DNA of 64,000 nucleotides, from the NCBI RefSeq assembly GCF_001182785.1, contig NZ_CP012099.1, positions 4,834,501-4,898,500 of the forward strand, in the 5' to 3' direction. The number at the start of each line of letters is the position of its first letter. Position 1 is the first letter of the stretch. This document shows, one piece after another, positions 16,958-26,409 of the stretch. The notes under the pieces were generated by a model. The model ran no database searches, was not told the origin of the DNA, and saw nothing but the letters and a program-made list of their open reading frames with translations. Made by a program: the position numbers and the translations under genes. The DNA is from Bacillus thuringiensis. GTDB taxonomy: Bacteria > Bacillota > Bacilli > Bacillales > Bacillaceae_G.

Positions 16958-16973
16958 AACATTCATGAATGTT
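16958..16973. promoter_or_regulatory. 16-bp palindrome between transporter genes
   Basis: AACATTCATGAATGTT is perfectly palindromic and lies about 210 bases upstream of the second nucleoside transporter. The flank CGAACATT on the minus strand recalls a PurR half box, but the spacing of a full PurBox pair is not met. Nothing else is supported in 16802-17040. Confidence 0.35.
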
Positions 16974-17042
16974 CGTCTTTTTCATTATAAAGCGAAACTT
17001 TAATGAGCAGAAGTTTCACTTCACACAAATAGCTGAACCAAC

Positions 17043-17075
17043 AAAAAATGAGCATCAAGTTTCACTTGATGCTCA
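17043..17075 (-). terminator. Terminator of the alanine symporter at 17081
   Basis: TGAGCATCAAG and CTTGATGCTCA pair over TTTCA, with a T6 run on the minus strand. Confidence 0.85.
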
Positions 17076-17080
17076 CCTCA

Positions 17081-18523
17081 TTATACCGCTTTTTCTTTAT
17101 CAGCTACCGCTGGCTTATCCCAACACTCTGTATTGTTCAAACCTGGAATAGACTCCGCATAAAAGACTGGATCTTTCCCTTGTTTCTTTTGCTTAATATA
17201 ATCTGATAACGCTGCGAAAGCGTACTTAGAAAGGAATACAATTGCTACTAAGTTAATAACAGCCATAATTCCCATAAATAAATCTGCTAAATCCCAAACG
17301 ATTTGAATTGTCGCTACAGACCCTAGCATAACCATACCAAGTACAGCAATGCGGTATGCATTTAATAACACTTTACTTCCATTTAAGAACTCAATATTTG
17401 TTTCACCATAGTAGTAGTTACCTACTAATGAACTGAATGCAAACAAGAAGATTGCCACTGCCACAAATATAGAAGCCCATGGACCGATATGTTGACTTAA
17501 CGCCTGCTGCGTTAATTGAATTCCATTTAAATCAGCTGCATTATGCACGTCTGATAAAAGAATGATAAATGCTGTACAACTACAAATTAATAATGTATCT
17601 GTAAATACCCCTAAAGTTTGAATGAAACCTTGTTTAACTGGGTGCGTTACGTTCGCAGTCGCTGCTGCGTTTGGCGCACTACCCATACCTGCTTCATTTG
17701 AGAATAATCCACGTTTTACCCCTAATAAAATCGCAGCTCCTAATCCTCCGCCTACTACTTCTTTAATTCCGAAAGCATGTAAGAAAATTTCTTTAAATAC
17801 ATATGGAATTGCCGTAATGTTTGTTACAACAACGAATAATGCCACTGCTACATAAATAATTGCCATTACTGGAACAATCATTTCAACCGCGCGAGCAATT
17901 CGTTTTACTCCGCCGAAAATAATAATTGCAAGTAAACCAGCCATAACAAGACCTACTAATCTGCTATCTGTTTTAAATGCACCATCAAAGGCAGCTGCTA
18001 CAGTATTAGACTGTACAGCGTTAAAAATCAATCCGAAACTTACTGTTATTAGAACAGAGAACACAACACCTAACCAGCGTTTCTTTAAACCCTTTTCCAT
18101 ATAATACGCTGGGCCCCCACGGAATGCATTCCCATCTTTTACTTTATAAATTTGCGCTAATGTGCTCTCTACAAATGCAGAAGCACCCCCAATTACCGCG
18201 ATTAACCACATCCAAAATACTGCTCCTGGACCACCTGCTGAGATCGCAATAGCTACACCAGCTAAGTTACCAGTACCTACACGAGAAGCTGTACTCATAC
18301 AAAACGCTTGGAATGATGATACACCGCTCTTCTCTTTTTGCGCTTTTCTCGTTTTCGAGCTTGCCCCATCCCCAAGCAAACGAATCATTTCACCGAAGTA
18401 ACGAACTTGGACAAATTTCACACGAAATGAAAAATAGAGTCCTAACCCAATTAACATCGCAATAATGACATATGACCAAAGGACATTATTTACATCCCCA
18501 ATTACCTTAGTTAAAAAATCCAT
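17081..18523 (-). CDS. Amino acid (alanine/glycine):sodium symporter, AGCS family
   Basis: A 480-residue AGCS symporter, the most diverged of the three in the window (GTGNLAGVAIAISAGGPGAVFWMW, FSNEAGMGSAPNAAAT). The ATG at 18523 is chosen because GAGGGGG lies ten bases before it; the frame extends nine codons further. A short basic insert (SSKTRKAQKEKSG) follows the second helix. It shares the C-terminal KQKKQGKDPVF and TECWD tail with its paralogues. It is monocistronic. Confidence 0.92.
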   Translation of the reverse strand: MDFLTKVIGDVNNVLWSYVIIAMLIGLGLYFSFRVKFVQVRYFGEMIRLLGDGASSKTRKAQKEKSGVSSFQAFCMSTASRVGTGNLAGVAIAISAGGPGAVFWMWLIAVIGGASAFVESTLAQIYKVKDGNAFRGGPAYYMEKGLKKRWLGVVFSVLITVSFGLIFNAVQSNTVAAAFDGAFKTDSRLVGLVMAGLLAIIIFGGVKRIARAVEMIVPVMAIIYVAVALFVVVTNITAIPYVFKEIFLHAFGIKEVVGGGLGAAILLGVKRGLFSNEAGMGSAPNAAATANVTHPVKQGFIQTLGVFTDTLLICSCTAFIILLSDVHNAADLNGIQLTQQALSQHIGPWASIFVAVAIFLFAFSSLVGNYYYGETNIEFLNGSKVLLNAYRIAVLGMVMLGSVATIQIVWDLADLFMGIMAVINLVAIVFLSKYAFAALSDYIKQKKQGKDPVFYAESIPGLNNTECWDKPAVADKEKAV

Positions 18524-18675
18524 ATTTGCATTGCCCCCTCTTCCTAACAATAAGAAAATTATATTCTAAAAACTTTAAGTAATCAAGAACTTTATGTTAG
18601 GTTTTGTGACATGAGTATGTCACTTATATTAACATACGTGTTTTTTTACATAAAAATCTAGCCATTACATGCATT

Positions 18676-18802
18676 TATCCCGCATTAACGGGCAGTAAGA
18701 CCCCCACCTCAAAATTCAACGAAAACGAAGAAATTAGGTGGGGGATCAACTGCCCGTAAAAGCCCGATTGGTTCAACTAATACTCAATCACTTATCCTCT
18801 TC
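18676..18802. repeat. Dispersed nested-hairpin repeat, full-length copy
   Basis: The element opens with TTTATCCCGCATTAACGGG. An outer stem CGGGCAGT (18689-18696) pairs with ACTGCCCG (18749-18756) and encloses CCCCCACCT (18701-18709) with AGGTGGGGG (18736-18744). It continues with GCCCGATTGGTTCAACTAATA. Shorter relatives are at 32897, 35672, 36457 and 51920. It fills most of the 430-base gap; the remainder holds no gene I can see. Confidence 0.75.
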
Positions 18803-18911
18803 GACCAGTCATACTTTTAAAACAGTACGTTCCCCACAAATAACGAGAGAGAAATAAACAAAAACGTTATATTAATAATTACCTCTCATCCTTTTCATCA
18901 TTTACTACAAC

Positions 18912-18952
18912 AAAAAAGGCGAGCATCGAATTTACCTCGATGCTCGCCTTTT
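18912..18952 (-). terminator. Terminator of the symporter at 18956
   Basis: AAAAGGCGAGCATCGA and TCGATGCTCGCCTTTT pair over a seven-base loop. Confidence 0.9.
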
Positions 18953-18955
18953 CAA

Positions 18956-20386
18956 TTACACTGCTTTTTCTTTATCTGTTACCGCTGACTTATCCCAACA
19001 CTCTGTATTCGTTAAACCAGGAATAGAATCTGCACTGAAGACTGGATCTTTCCCTTGTTTCTTTTGCCTTACATAGTCTGCCAATGCAGCATACGCAAAT
19101 CGACCAAGAAGTGTAATCGCAATTAAGTTCGTGATTACCATTAGACCCATAAATAAGTCTGCCATATTCCATACAACTTGAAGCGTCGCAACAGAACCGA
19201 ATAATACCATTCCAACTACCGCAATACGGTAAATCGTTAACCACGTTTTGCTTTGCTTAATGAATTCAATATTTGTTTCACCATAATAGTAGTTTCCTAG
19301 AAGTGAACTAAATGCAAATAAGAAAATAATAATCGCTAAGAAACTGCTCGCCCATGGGCCAATTTGTGAACTTAATGCATTTTGTGTTAATTCAATACCT
19401 TCTAAATTCGTTGCTTTATATGCACCAGAACATAGTACGATAAATGCTGTTGATGTACATACTAAGAATGTATCTACTAATACTCCAATTGTTTGAATAA
19501 AACCTTGTTTCGCTGGATGTGTTACATCAGCTGTTGCTGCCGCGTTCGGCGCACTACCCATACCTGCTTCGTTCGCAAATAATCCGCGCTGAATACCATA
19601 TTTCATCGCAGCACCGATACCGCCACCTACAGCTGAATCTAATCCGAATGCACCTTTAAAGATTTCCGTAAACACATCTGGTATTAAATAGAAGTTTTTA
19701 ATGACAACAAAAATAGCTACCGCAATATAAATAAGCGCCATTGGCGGAACAATCATTTCCGACATACGTGCAATACTTTTTACACCACCAAAAATAATAA
19801 CCCCAACTAATGCAGCTAATACAATACCAACAATATAACGCTCTAAGCCAAATGCATTTTCAAACGCTAATGTTACTGTATTTGCTTGTACTGAGTTGAA
19901 AATTAAACCGTAACTAATTGTAATCAGAATAGAGAACCAAATCCCCATCCAACGTTTATTTAAACCTTTTTCCATATAGTAAGCAGGACCACCACGGAAG
20001 CCACTGCCATCTTTTATTTTATAAATTTGTGCAAGCGTACTTTCTACGAAACTTGAAGACGCACCGATAATCGCAATAACCCACATCCAAAATACAGCTC
20101 CGGGTCCTCCCATAGAAATAGCTAACGCTACACCAGCTAAGTTCCCGATACCAATACGAGCTGCAGAACTCATACAGAACGCTTGGAACGATGATACGCT
20201 GCCCTTTTTACGTGTCTTGCCAGTTAGTCCATCACTCATTAAACGAATCATTTCCCCTAAATGAGTAAGTTGTACGAATTTTAATTTAATAGAAAAATAA
20301 AGCCCTAAACCAATTAACATTGCAATAAGAATATATGACCAAAGAATCGTATTCGTCGACGAAACGAATTGTTCCAAAATATTCAT
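18956..20386 (-). CDS. Amino acid (alanine/glycine):sodium symporter, AGCS family
   Basis: A 476-residue AGCS symporter, very similar throughout to the plus-strand gene at 6847-8280 (both have FGLERxIVG, LAIIIFLFAFSSLLGNYYYGETNI and GLMVxTNLIAI). The ATG at 20386 follows GGAGGGGTTAATTGT. Two near-copies in opposite orientation 12 kb apart could recombine and invert the region between them. It is monocistronic, with a strong terminator. Confidence 0.92.
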   Translation of the reverse strand: MNILEQFVSSTNTILWSYILIAMLIGLGLYFSIKLKFVQLTHLGEMIRLMSDGLTGKTRKKGSVSSFQAFCMSSAARIGIGNLAGVALAISMGGPGAVFWMWVIAIIGASSSFVESTLAQIYKIKDGSGFRGGPAYYMEKGLNKRWMGIWFSILITISYGLIFNSVQANTVTLAFENAFGLERYIVGIVLAALVGVIIFGGVKSIARMSEMIVPPMALIYIAVAIFVVIKNFYLIPDVFTEIFKGAFGLDSAVGGGIGAAMKYGIQRGLFANEAGMGSAPNAAATADVTHPAKQGFIQTIGVLVDTFLVCTSTAFIVLCSGAYKATNLEGIELTQNALSSQIGPWASSFLAIIIFLFAFSSLLGNYYYGETNIEFIKQSKTWLTIYRIAVVGMVLFGSVATLQVVWNMADLFMGLMVITNLIAITLLGRFAYAALADYVRQKKQGKDPVFSADSIPGLTNTECWDKSAVTDKEKAV

Positions 20387-20570
20387 ACAATTAACCCCTC
20401 CTTTTCTCCATAAATCGAATTATATTCAAAAAATATTCAAAAATCAACATTTTTCGACATCTTGCGACTTCCAAATATTAGGTCCCTTCCAATGGATGCA
20501 TTGTTCTTTTGTGATTTTACTTTCACAAGCTGTGCATACTAAACAAAAAATAATTTCATAAACAACACCA

Positions 20571-20600
20571 TTGACAAAAATACATAACTGTAACTATAAT
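20571..20600 (+). promoter_or_regulatory. SigA promoter of the YwnB-like gene
   Basis: TTGACA (20571-20576) and TATAAT (20595-20600) are separated by 18 bases, 90 bases before the start codon. Confidence 0.75.
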
Positions 20601-20601
20601 G

Positions 20602-20619
20602 GTTACAACAGGTTGTAAC
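20602..20619. promoter_or_regulatory. Operator overlapping the start of transcription
   Basis: GTTACAAC-AG-GTTGTAAC is an 8-2-8 perfect inverted repeat immediately after the -10. A further GTAAC (20590-20594) overlaps the -10 box. The position fits a repressor, for example an Rrf2 or HxlR protein encoded elsewhere. Confidence 0.55.
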
Positions 20620-20689
20620 AAACCTAATTACAATACATTCATTCATTTTCAGATATACACTTTAACAAAACACTTTGGAGGGATTTATT

Positions 20690-21328
20690 ATGAAAATTGG
20701 AATTATCGGAGCAACTGGTAAAGCTGGAAGTCGTATTTTAAAAGAGGCATTAGATCGCGGACATGAAGTAACTGCAATCGTAAGAAATGCTGCAAAAATT
20801 ACAGAAGAAAACGTAAAAGTTTTAGAGAAAGATGTATTTTCTCTTACATCTAACGATCTACAAGCATTCGATGTAGTTGTAAATGCATTCGGTGCTCCAG
20901 CAGGACAAGAACACCTTCACGTAGATGCAGGAAACGTACTTATTGAAGCTGTGAAAGGTGCACCAAATACAAAATTACTTGTAGTTGGTGGAGCAGGAAG
21001 CTTATTTGTAGACGAAGAAAAAACAACACGTGTATTTGATACACCAGGTTTCCCGGGCGAATACCTTGCAACAGCTCAAAACCAAGGTAAAAACTTAGAA
21101 ATCTTGCAACAAACAAATGATATCACTTGGACATTCATCAGCCCTTCTGCACTATTTGCATTAGGAAAACGCACTGGTTCTTACAAAGCTGGCAAAGACA
21201 ATCTTCTTGTTAACTCAAAAGGTGATAGCTACGTAAGTTACGAAGACTTCGCAGTTGCAGCACTTGATGAAATTGAAAACCCAAAACATGTAAACGAACG
21301 CTTCACAGTAGTTTCTGAAGCTGAATAA
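20690..21328 (+). CDS. NAD(P)-binding SDR/NmrA-like oxidoreductase (YwnB-like)
   Basis: A 212-residue single-domain Rossmann protein of the NAD(P)H-binding (atypical SDR/NmrA-like) group. The dinucleotide motif GIIGATGKAGSRIL is at the very N-terminus, and VVGGAGSLF and FISPSALFALG are typical of YwnB/YhfK-like proteins. Members respond to oxidants and electrophiles; the substrate is unknown. The ATG at 20690 follows TTGGAGGG. A strong SigA promoter overlapped by a palindrome lies upstream, so tight repression and induction are likely. Confidence 0.85.
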   Translation: MKIGIIGATGKAGSRILKEALDRGHEVTAIVRNAAKITEENVKVLEKDVFSLTSNDLQAFDVVVNAFGAPAGQEHLHVDAGNVLIEAVKGAPNTKLLVVGGAGSLFVDEEKTTRVFDTPGFPGEYLATAQNQGKNLEILQQTNDITWTFISPSALFALGKRTGSYKAGKDNLLVNSKGDSYVSYEDFAVAALDEIENPKHVNERFTVVSEAE

Positions 21329-21330
21329 TA

Positions 21331-21369
21331 GAAAAAGCTCGTAAAACATTATGTTTTACGAGCTTTTTC
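21331..21369. terminator. Bidirectional terminator
   Basis: AAAAAGCTCGTAAAACA and TGTTTTACGAGCTTTTT pair over a few bases between convergent genes. Confidence 0.9.
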
Positions 21370-21372
21370 TTA

Positions 21373-24300
21373 TTATTGCACTTGCTCTAATCCATTTTGA
21401 GTAATCTTAAAGAATATTTCTTGCCCCTTCATCGCATCCTCTTTTTTAACTAACTCATTCTTTTTGTACCAATTCAAACGACTCGGTTCCGCATGGTATA
21501 CTTTCAACACGTCTCCATACTCAAATGCCGTTCCATTTACTTGCTCAGCGAAATTCTTTGAAGTCTCTTGTCCTTCTGCCGTTACATGCTTTTTCTCATT
21601 TCCATTTTGATCATAAATCGTAAGGCCTATATACTGTTCATTTACAAAGCGATAATGAATCTCATCATTTGTAAATGTTGCATGTAATTTCTTTTCAGCG
21701 TAGTTTAACGTAATAATTGAACGTGTTACATTAGACACACCTTGATATACTATGCTATCCCCATATGTAACTTCCACAGATACTTCTGTCACTTTCTTAT
21801 TCCCAAAGCGATCTTTCGTTTCTACTTTCACTTTTTGTTCGCCAATCTTTGTTGTATCCGGCTTTTCTACAAATCCGAGTACTTCTCCATCTTTCACCTG
21901 AACAAAGTTTTTCGCTTCTAATTTTTCAGCATCCGTTCCGATTACTACTTTTTGTGGGACTGCTGTTACTTCTTGCTGCGCTTCCACTCTCTCGAAACCT
22001 TTTTCCGTTAATTTAAAGTACAACTCTTGTTTCCCTTTACCGTTACTTACAAACTCATTTTTTTGATACCACTTCAATCGATCTGATTCTGCATGATATA
22101 CCTTAATAACATCACCATATGCGAAGTCTACACCATTTAACTGTTCTGCAAAGTTTTTCGAACTCTCTTGCCCTTCTGCCGAAGCAACCTTCTTTTCATT
22201 TCCATTTTGATCATATAGCGTGATTCCCATATATTTTTCATTCTCAAAACGATAATGAACTTTAGCATCCGTAAATGTTGCCTGTAGCTTTTTCGCATTA
22301 TGATCCGCAGTTACGATAGAACGCGTATTATTACCATCACCTTGGAAGACTAAGCTATCGCCATAAATTACTTCCAATGGCACTTCCGTCACTTTCTTAT
22401 TTCCAAAACGATCTTTCGTTTCTATTTTCACTTTTTGTTCACCGATTTTTGTTGTATCCGGTTTTTCTACAAATCCAACTACTTCTCCATCCTTCACTTG
22501 AACAAAGTTTTTCGCTTCTAATTTTTCGACATCTGTTCCGATTACTACTTTTTGCGGTACTGCTGTTACTTCTTGTTGCGCTTCCATTCTCTCGAAACCA
22601 CGCTCTGTCACTTTAAAGATTACTTCATGAACACCGTACTCTGTATTCACTAGTTCATTCTTGTTATACACTTTAAATCTATCAAACTCTTTTTGGTATA
22701 CCTTTACCATATCCCCATATTCAAACGCCATTCCGTTGAATTGTTCTGCAAATCCTTTTGTATTCTCAGATGCTTTTACTGATAGAGCTTTCTTCTCTTT
22801 TCCATCTTTATCGTATACAGTCATCCCCATATACTTCTCATCTGCAAATGACGTATGCATTGGACTTTCTGAATCTGTTGTACTGAATTTCTTTTCTTCA
22901 TGTTTTAACGTGACAACTGACTTAATATTACTTTCATCATCCCATGTACCGAAGAACATAATGCTGTCTCCGTAAATGACTTCTAACGGTACTTCCGTCA
23001 CTTTCTTGTGCCCAAAACGATCTTTCGTTTCTACTTTTACTTTTTGTTCACCGATTTTTGTTGTATTCGGTTTTTCTACAAATCCAACCACTTCTCCATC
23101 TTTCACTTGAACAAAGTTTTTTGCATCTAATTTTGCAACATCAGTTCCGATTGTCACTTTTTGTGGAATTACTGTTACTGTTTGCTCAGATTCCAATCTT
23201 TCAAATCCGTTTTCAGTAATTTTGAAAAGCAGTTCCTTTATCTCTTTATTTTTCCCTTCTCCCCCATATACACCTTTTTGATACCAATGTAAGCGAGAAG
23301 ATTCTGCATGATACACTTTCAACACATCTCCATACTCAAATGCTAATCCATTTACTTCTTTGGCAAAAGCTTTTGTATTCTCCAAACCTTTTACCTCTAT
23401 ATTTTTCTTCTCTTTTCCCTCTTTATTGTACATTGTGAATTCAAAATACTTCTCATCTCCAAAGTAATCATGGATCAAATTACTCGTATCTGTCGCACTC
23501 ATTTTCTTTGTATCATGATGTAACGTTATAATTGATTTCATATCGTCAGTGCCATAGCTTAGTCCGTATACAAGTAGGCTATCTCCATACGTTACTGTTA
23601 GAGGTACTTCCGTCACTTTCTTATTCCCAAAACGATCTTTCGTTTCTACTTTTACTTTTTGTTCACCGATTTTTGTTGTATCTGGTTTTTCTACAAATCC
23701 GAGTACTTCTCCATCTTTCACCTGAACAAAGTCTTTCGCTTCTAATTTTTCAGCGTCTGTTCCGATTATTACTTTTTGCGGTACTGCTGTTACTTCTTGC
23801 TGGGCTTCCATTCTCTCAAAGCCCTTTTCTGTTACTTTAAATAATAATTCTTTCTCTACCTTCGCCTTACCTTGTCCGATAAAGTCATTATTTTGATACC
23901 AATTAAAGCGATCTGATTCTGCATGATATACTTTAACAACATCACCGTACTCGAATTCTAGCCCATTAATTGCATTCGCAAATTCTTTTGCCTTTTCAAT
24001 ACCTTTTACAGTTGCTTTCTTTTTCTCAATCCCATTTTGATTTAGTAATGTAAATTCAAAATACGTCTCTTCTTTAAAATAGTGGTGCACTTGATTTAAA
24101 TCAGCTGTCGCACTAAATTTTTTCTCATTATGTTGCAATGTTACAATTGATTTAATATCTGTATTATATTTAAGCCCTTTAAATACTAAACTGTCTCCAT
24201 ATGTCACTTCTAATGGAACTTCCGTCACTTTCTTATTTCCAAAACGATCTTTCGTTTCCACTTTTACTTTTTGTTCACCGATTTTCATTGTATTCGGTTT

Positions 24301-26409
24301 TTCTACAAAACCAATTACTTCTCCACCTTTTACTTGAACAAAGTTTTTCGCTTCTAATTTTTCAGCGTCTGCCCCGATTACCACTTTTTGTGGTACTGCT
24401 TCTACTTCCTGTATACCGTCTATTAGTTCATATCCTTGTGGAGTAATCTTAAAGAACTTTTCTTTTTTATTCTTAGCTCCACCTTGCTCTACAAGTTTAT
24501 TACTTTGATACCAATCGAAGCGACTTGGTTCTGCATGATATACTTTCATAATATCGCCATATTGAAGTTCAACACCTTCAAGTTGCAAAGCAACTTTTTT
24601 AGAATTTTCTTGCCCTTCTATAGAAATATTTTTCTTTTCATTTCCATCCTTATCATATAAGGTAATCCCTACATACTTTTCATTTTTAAAGCGCTCATGG
24701 AACTCATTACCAACGAAAGAAACGTTGATTTTCTTTTCATCATGAAGGAGTGTTATAACAGAATTTACCTCATCACCGTAACCTTTAAATACCATAGTAT
24801 CTCCATAAAGACTGTTAACTGGAACAGAAATGAAATTCCTCTGTCCTTTCTCATCCTCAATTTCTACTAATACCGCTCTTTTTCCAACCTCTAAATCCGG
24901 CCACATAATTCTACCTGTTACTTTTACATTTTCACCCAAATTTCGAACAAGACTATTCGCTAGATTTTCATTAAAATTCGCACCAACGATGAGATTTTGT
25001 ACCACATTAGACGCTTCACCATAAGGAAGCCCGCCATATGGTTTCACTTGTTTTTCACGAATAATATTACTATCTGTTGCTTTCCATATTTCTTTTTCTA
25101 ATTTAGGCAAATTTAAATTTCCGATTTTTTCTCTAACCTCATCATTTGGACTTAATCCCCATTTCTCAAAAAACGGCACTAAGTTTTGTTCAGCCGCTTT
25201 CGATGCCATATAAATAAACATTTGCTTTTTATCTTCATCTGAAGCAGGCATTTCAAATTCTGGTAATAAGCGATACATTTGATGTAAATTAGGGTAAAAA
25301 TGCTCTCCATAAGCTAAATCAAGTTGCCAAAACATTACTAGTTTCTCAAATTCTTTCATCTTTTTTTGAGCATCAGGATTATCTAAGTAGGCAAAAGCTT
25401 TTTTATAATGACCATCTTCTTCTAGACTTGATTTATTGCCTAACATCCTTTGAACCGATAATGAATATATATTTACTGTTACTTCTCCTACACCTGACCA
25501 AAACCAAGGAGCTTGCTGATGTAAATGCCCTACTTCATGCCACGGTCCCCAGCCATCTCCTTGTAATCTCTTTATATTTAAAACCCTATCCATAGTCTCT
25601 GGAACATACCCTGTATGATAATGAGTAGCAAACATCCAATCATCTTTATCTGGTTTTCTCTTTTCAACAAATTGGATATAGTGGTTTGGAGCTTTTGACA
25701 ACCCTACACCATCTTCAGATAATCCTGCTACAGAATTTTCAAAGCGAATAATCTTATCATGTAGCCTCATTAATTCTACTGGATCCGTCTCTCCCATATA
25801 GTTTTCCACTGCTTCAGGACTTGCAGTAATTAAACTTCTCTCACCCTTCAATTCAACTGCATAAGGATTTTTATACTTCTTTAACATTGCATCCCAATCT
25901 TTTTTTGTGTGTTTTCCTAAGATAAATAATGGAAAATGACTTCCTCCATGAATAACTGAAGCCGCTACTTCGCCATCATTATTCATATTATAAAAATACA
26001 GTATTCCACCTCTTGAAGATGAAATATTATTTTCACCAGGTTTTAACTCAAATTCTTCAAACCCTTTTTCATCGTATGACTTCGTTCCTATGAACGCTTT
26101 AATAGATTGCGTTCCTTTTATTTCAATTTTAATTTCTTCATTTGGACTAGCATAAATTCCAGTTGGTTCATTCGCTGAAAGTACATAACGTACTTTCAAG
26201 CGTTTTTGCTCTTCTTCAATACTACCTTTCCCAGGCAAATGAAACGTTCTCTGCTCCAAACGATTCTCTTTACTCTCTTCCAACTGCCCGCCCTTATTCT
26301 CTTCCAAAGGCGCCGCATATCCTTTCGATGCTTCGAAAGCTACTGGTGATAATAATGTAGATATACAAATACCAGCTACCAATACCCTACTCTTTTTCTG
26401 CTTTGACAT
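21373..26409 (-). CDS. Secreted M60 (enhancin-like) metalloprotease with six C-terminal repeat units
   Basis: A 1678-residue exported protein. The signal peptide ends near KGYAAP. An M60 peptidase domain follows with the zinc motif HEVGHLHQQ at about residues 291-299 and a glutamate 14 residues after the second His (HExxH-x13-E), as in enhancins that degrade mucin. From about residue 535 to the end there are six units of about 190 residues, each starting YGDS/YGDT and containing KxYHAExxR...WYQ (mucin/carbohydrate-binding type). They are separated by five nearly identical linkers (VPQKVVIG, FVEKPxTxKIGEQKVKVETKDRFG). No LPXTG or S-layer anchor is visible. The ATG at 26409 follows ACAGGGGACAC. 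Confidence 0.85.
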   Translation of the reverse strand: MSKQKKSRVLVAGICISTLLSPVAFEASKGYAAPLEENKGGQLEESKENRLEQRTFHLPGKGSIEEEQKRLKVRYVLSANEPTGIYASPNEEIKIEIKGTQSIKAFIGTKSYDEKGFEEFELKPGENNISSSRGGILYFYNMNNDGEVAASVIHGGSHFPLFILGKHTKKDWDAMLKKYKNPYAVELKGERSLITASPEAVENYMGETDPVELMRLHDKIIRFENSVAGLSEDGVGLSKAPNHYIQFVEKRKPDKDDWMFATHYHTGYVPETMDRVLNIKRLQGDGWGPWHEVGHLHQQAPWFWSGVGEVTVNIYSLSVQRMLGNKSSLEEDGHYKKAFAYLDNPDAQKKMKEFEKLVMFWQLDLAYGEHFYPNLHQMYRLLPEFEMPASDEDKKQMFIYMASKAAEQNLVPFFEKWGLSPNDEVREKIGNLNLPKLEKEIWKATDSNIIREKQVKPYGGLPYGEASNVVQNLIVGANFNENLANSLVRNLGENVKVTGRIMWPDLEVGKRAVLVEIEDEKGQRNFISVPVNSLYGDTMVFKGYGDEVNSVITLLHDEKKINVSFVGNEFHERFKNEKYVGITLYDKDGNEKKNISIEGQENSKKVALQLEGVELQYGDIMKVYHAEPSRFDWYQSNKLVEQGGAKNKKEKFFKITPQGYELIDGIQEVEAVPQKVVIGADAEKLEAKNFVQVKGGEVIGFVEKPNTMKIGEQKVKVETKDRFGNKKVTEVPLEVTYGDSLVFKGLKYNTDIKSIVTLQHNEKKFSATADLNQVHHYFKEETYFEFTLLNQNGIEKKKATVKGIEKAKEFANAINGLEFEYGDVVKVYHAESDRFNWYQNNDFIGQGKAKVEKELLFKVTEKGFERMEAQQEVTAVPQKVIIGTDAEKLEAKDFVQVKDGEVLGFVEKPDTTKIGEQKVKVETKDRFGNKKVTEVPLTVTYGDSLLVYGLSYGTDDMKSIITLHHDTKKMSATDTSNLIHDYFGDEKYFEFTMYNKEGKEKKNIEVKGLENTKAFAKEVNGLAFEYGDVLKVYHAESSRLHWYQKGVYGGEGKNKEIKELLFKITENGFERLESEQTVTVIPQKVTIGTDVAKLDAKNFVQVKDGEVVGFVEKPNTTKIGEQKVKVETKDRFGHKKVTEVPLEVIYGDSIMFFGTWDDESNIKSVVTLKHEEKKFSTTDSESPMHTSFADEKYMGMTVYDKDGKEKKALSVKASENTKGFAEQFNGMAFEYGDMVKVYQKEFDRFKVYNKNELVNTEYGVHEVIFKVTERGFERMEAQQEVTAVPQKVVIGTDVEKLEAKNFVQVKDGEVVGFVEKPDTTKIGEQKVKIETKDRFGNKKVTEVPLEVIYGDSLVFQGDGNNTRSIVTADHNAKKLQATFTDAKVHYRFENEKYMGITLYDQNGNEKKVASAEGQESSKNFAEQLNGVDFAYGDVIKVYHAESDRLKWYQKNEFVSNGKGKQELYFKLTEKGFERVEAQQEVTAVPQKVVIGTDAEKLEAKNFVQVKDGEVLGFVEKPDTTKIGEQKVKVETKDRFGNKKVTEVSVEVTYGDSIVYQGVSNVTRSIITLNYAEKKLHATFTNDEIHYRFVNEQYIGLTIYDQNGNEKKHVTAEGQETSKNFAEQVNGTAFEYGDVLKVYHAEPSRLNWYKKNELVKKEDAMKGQEIFFKITQNGLEQVQ

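Noticed and set aside
16953..16975. PlcR box
   Set aside because: TATGAAACATTCATGA is out of register with TATGNAWWWWTNCATA; only the site at 53791 is perfect.
16752..17040. Purine riboswitch or PurR box pair before the second nucleoside transporter
   Set aside because: No purine aptamer core could be traced on either strand, and the CGAA elements do not have the required spacing.
22377..24446. Repeated plus-strand frames rich in Leu/Phe inside the M60 protease gene
   Set aside because: They recur because the protease repeats recur, and lie antisense to a clear coding sequence.
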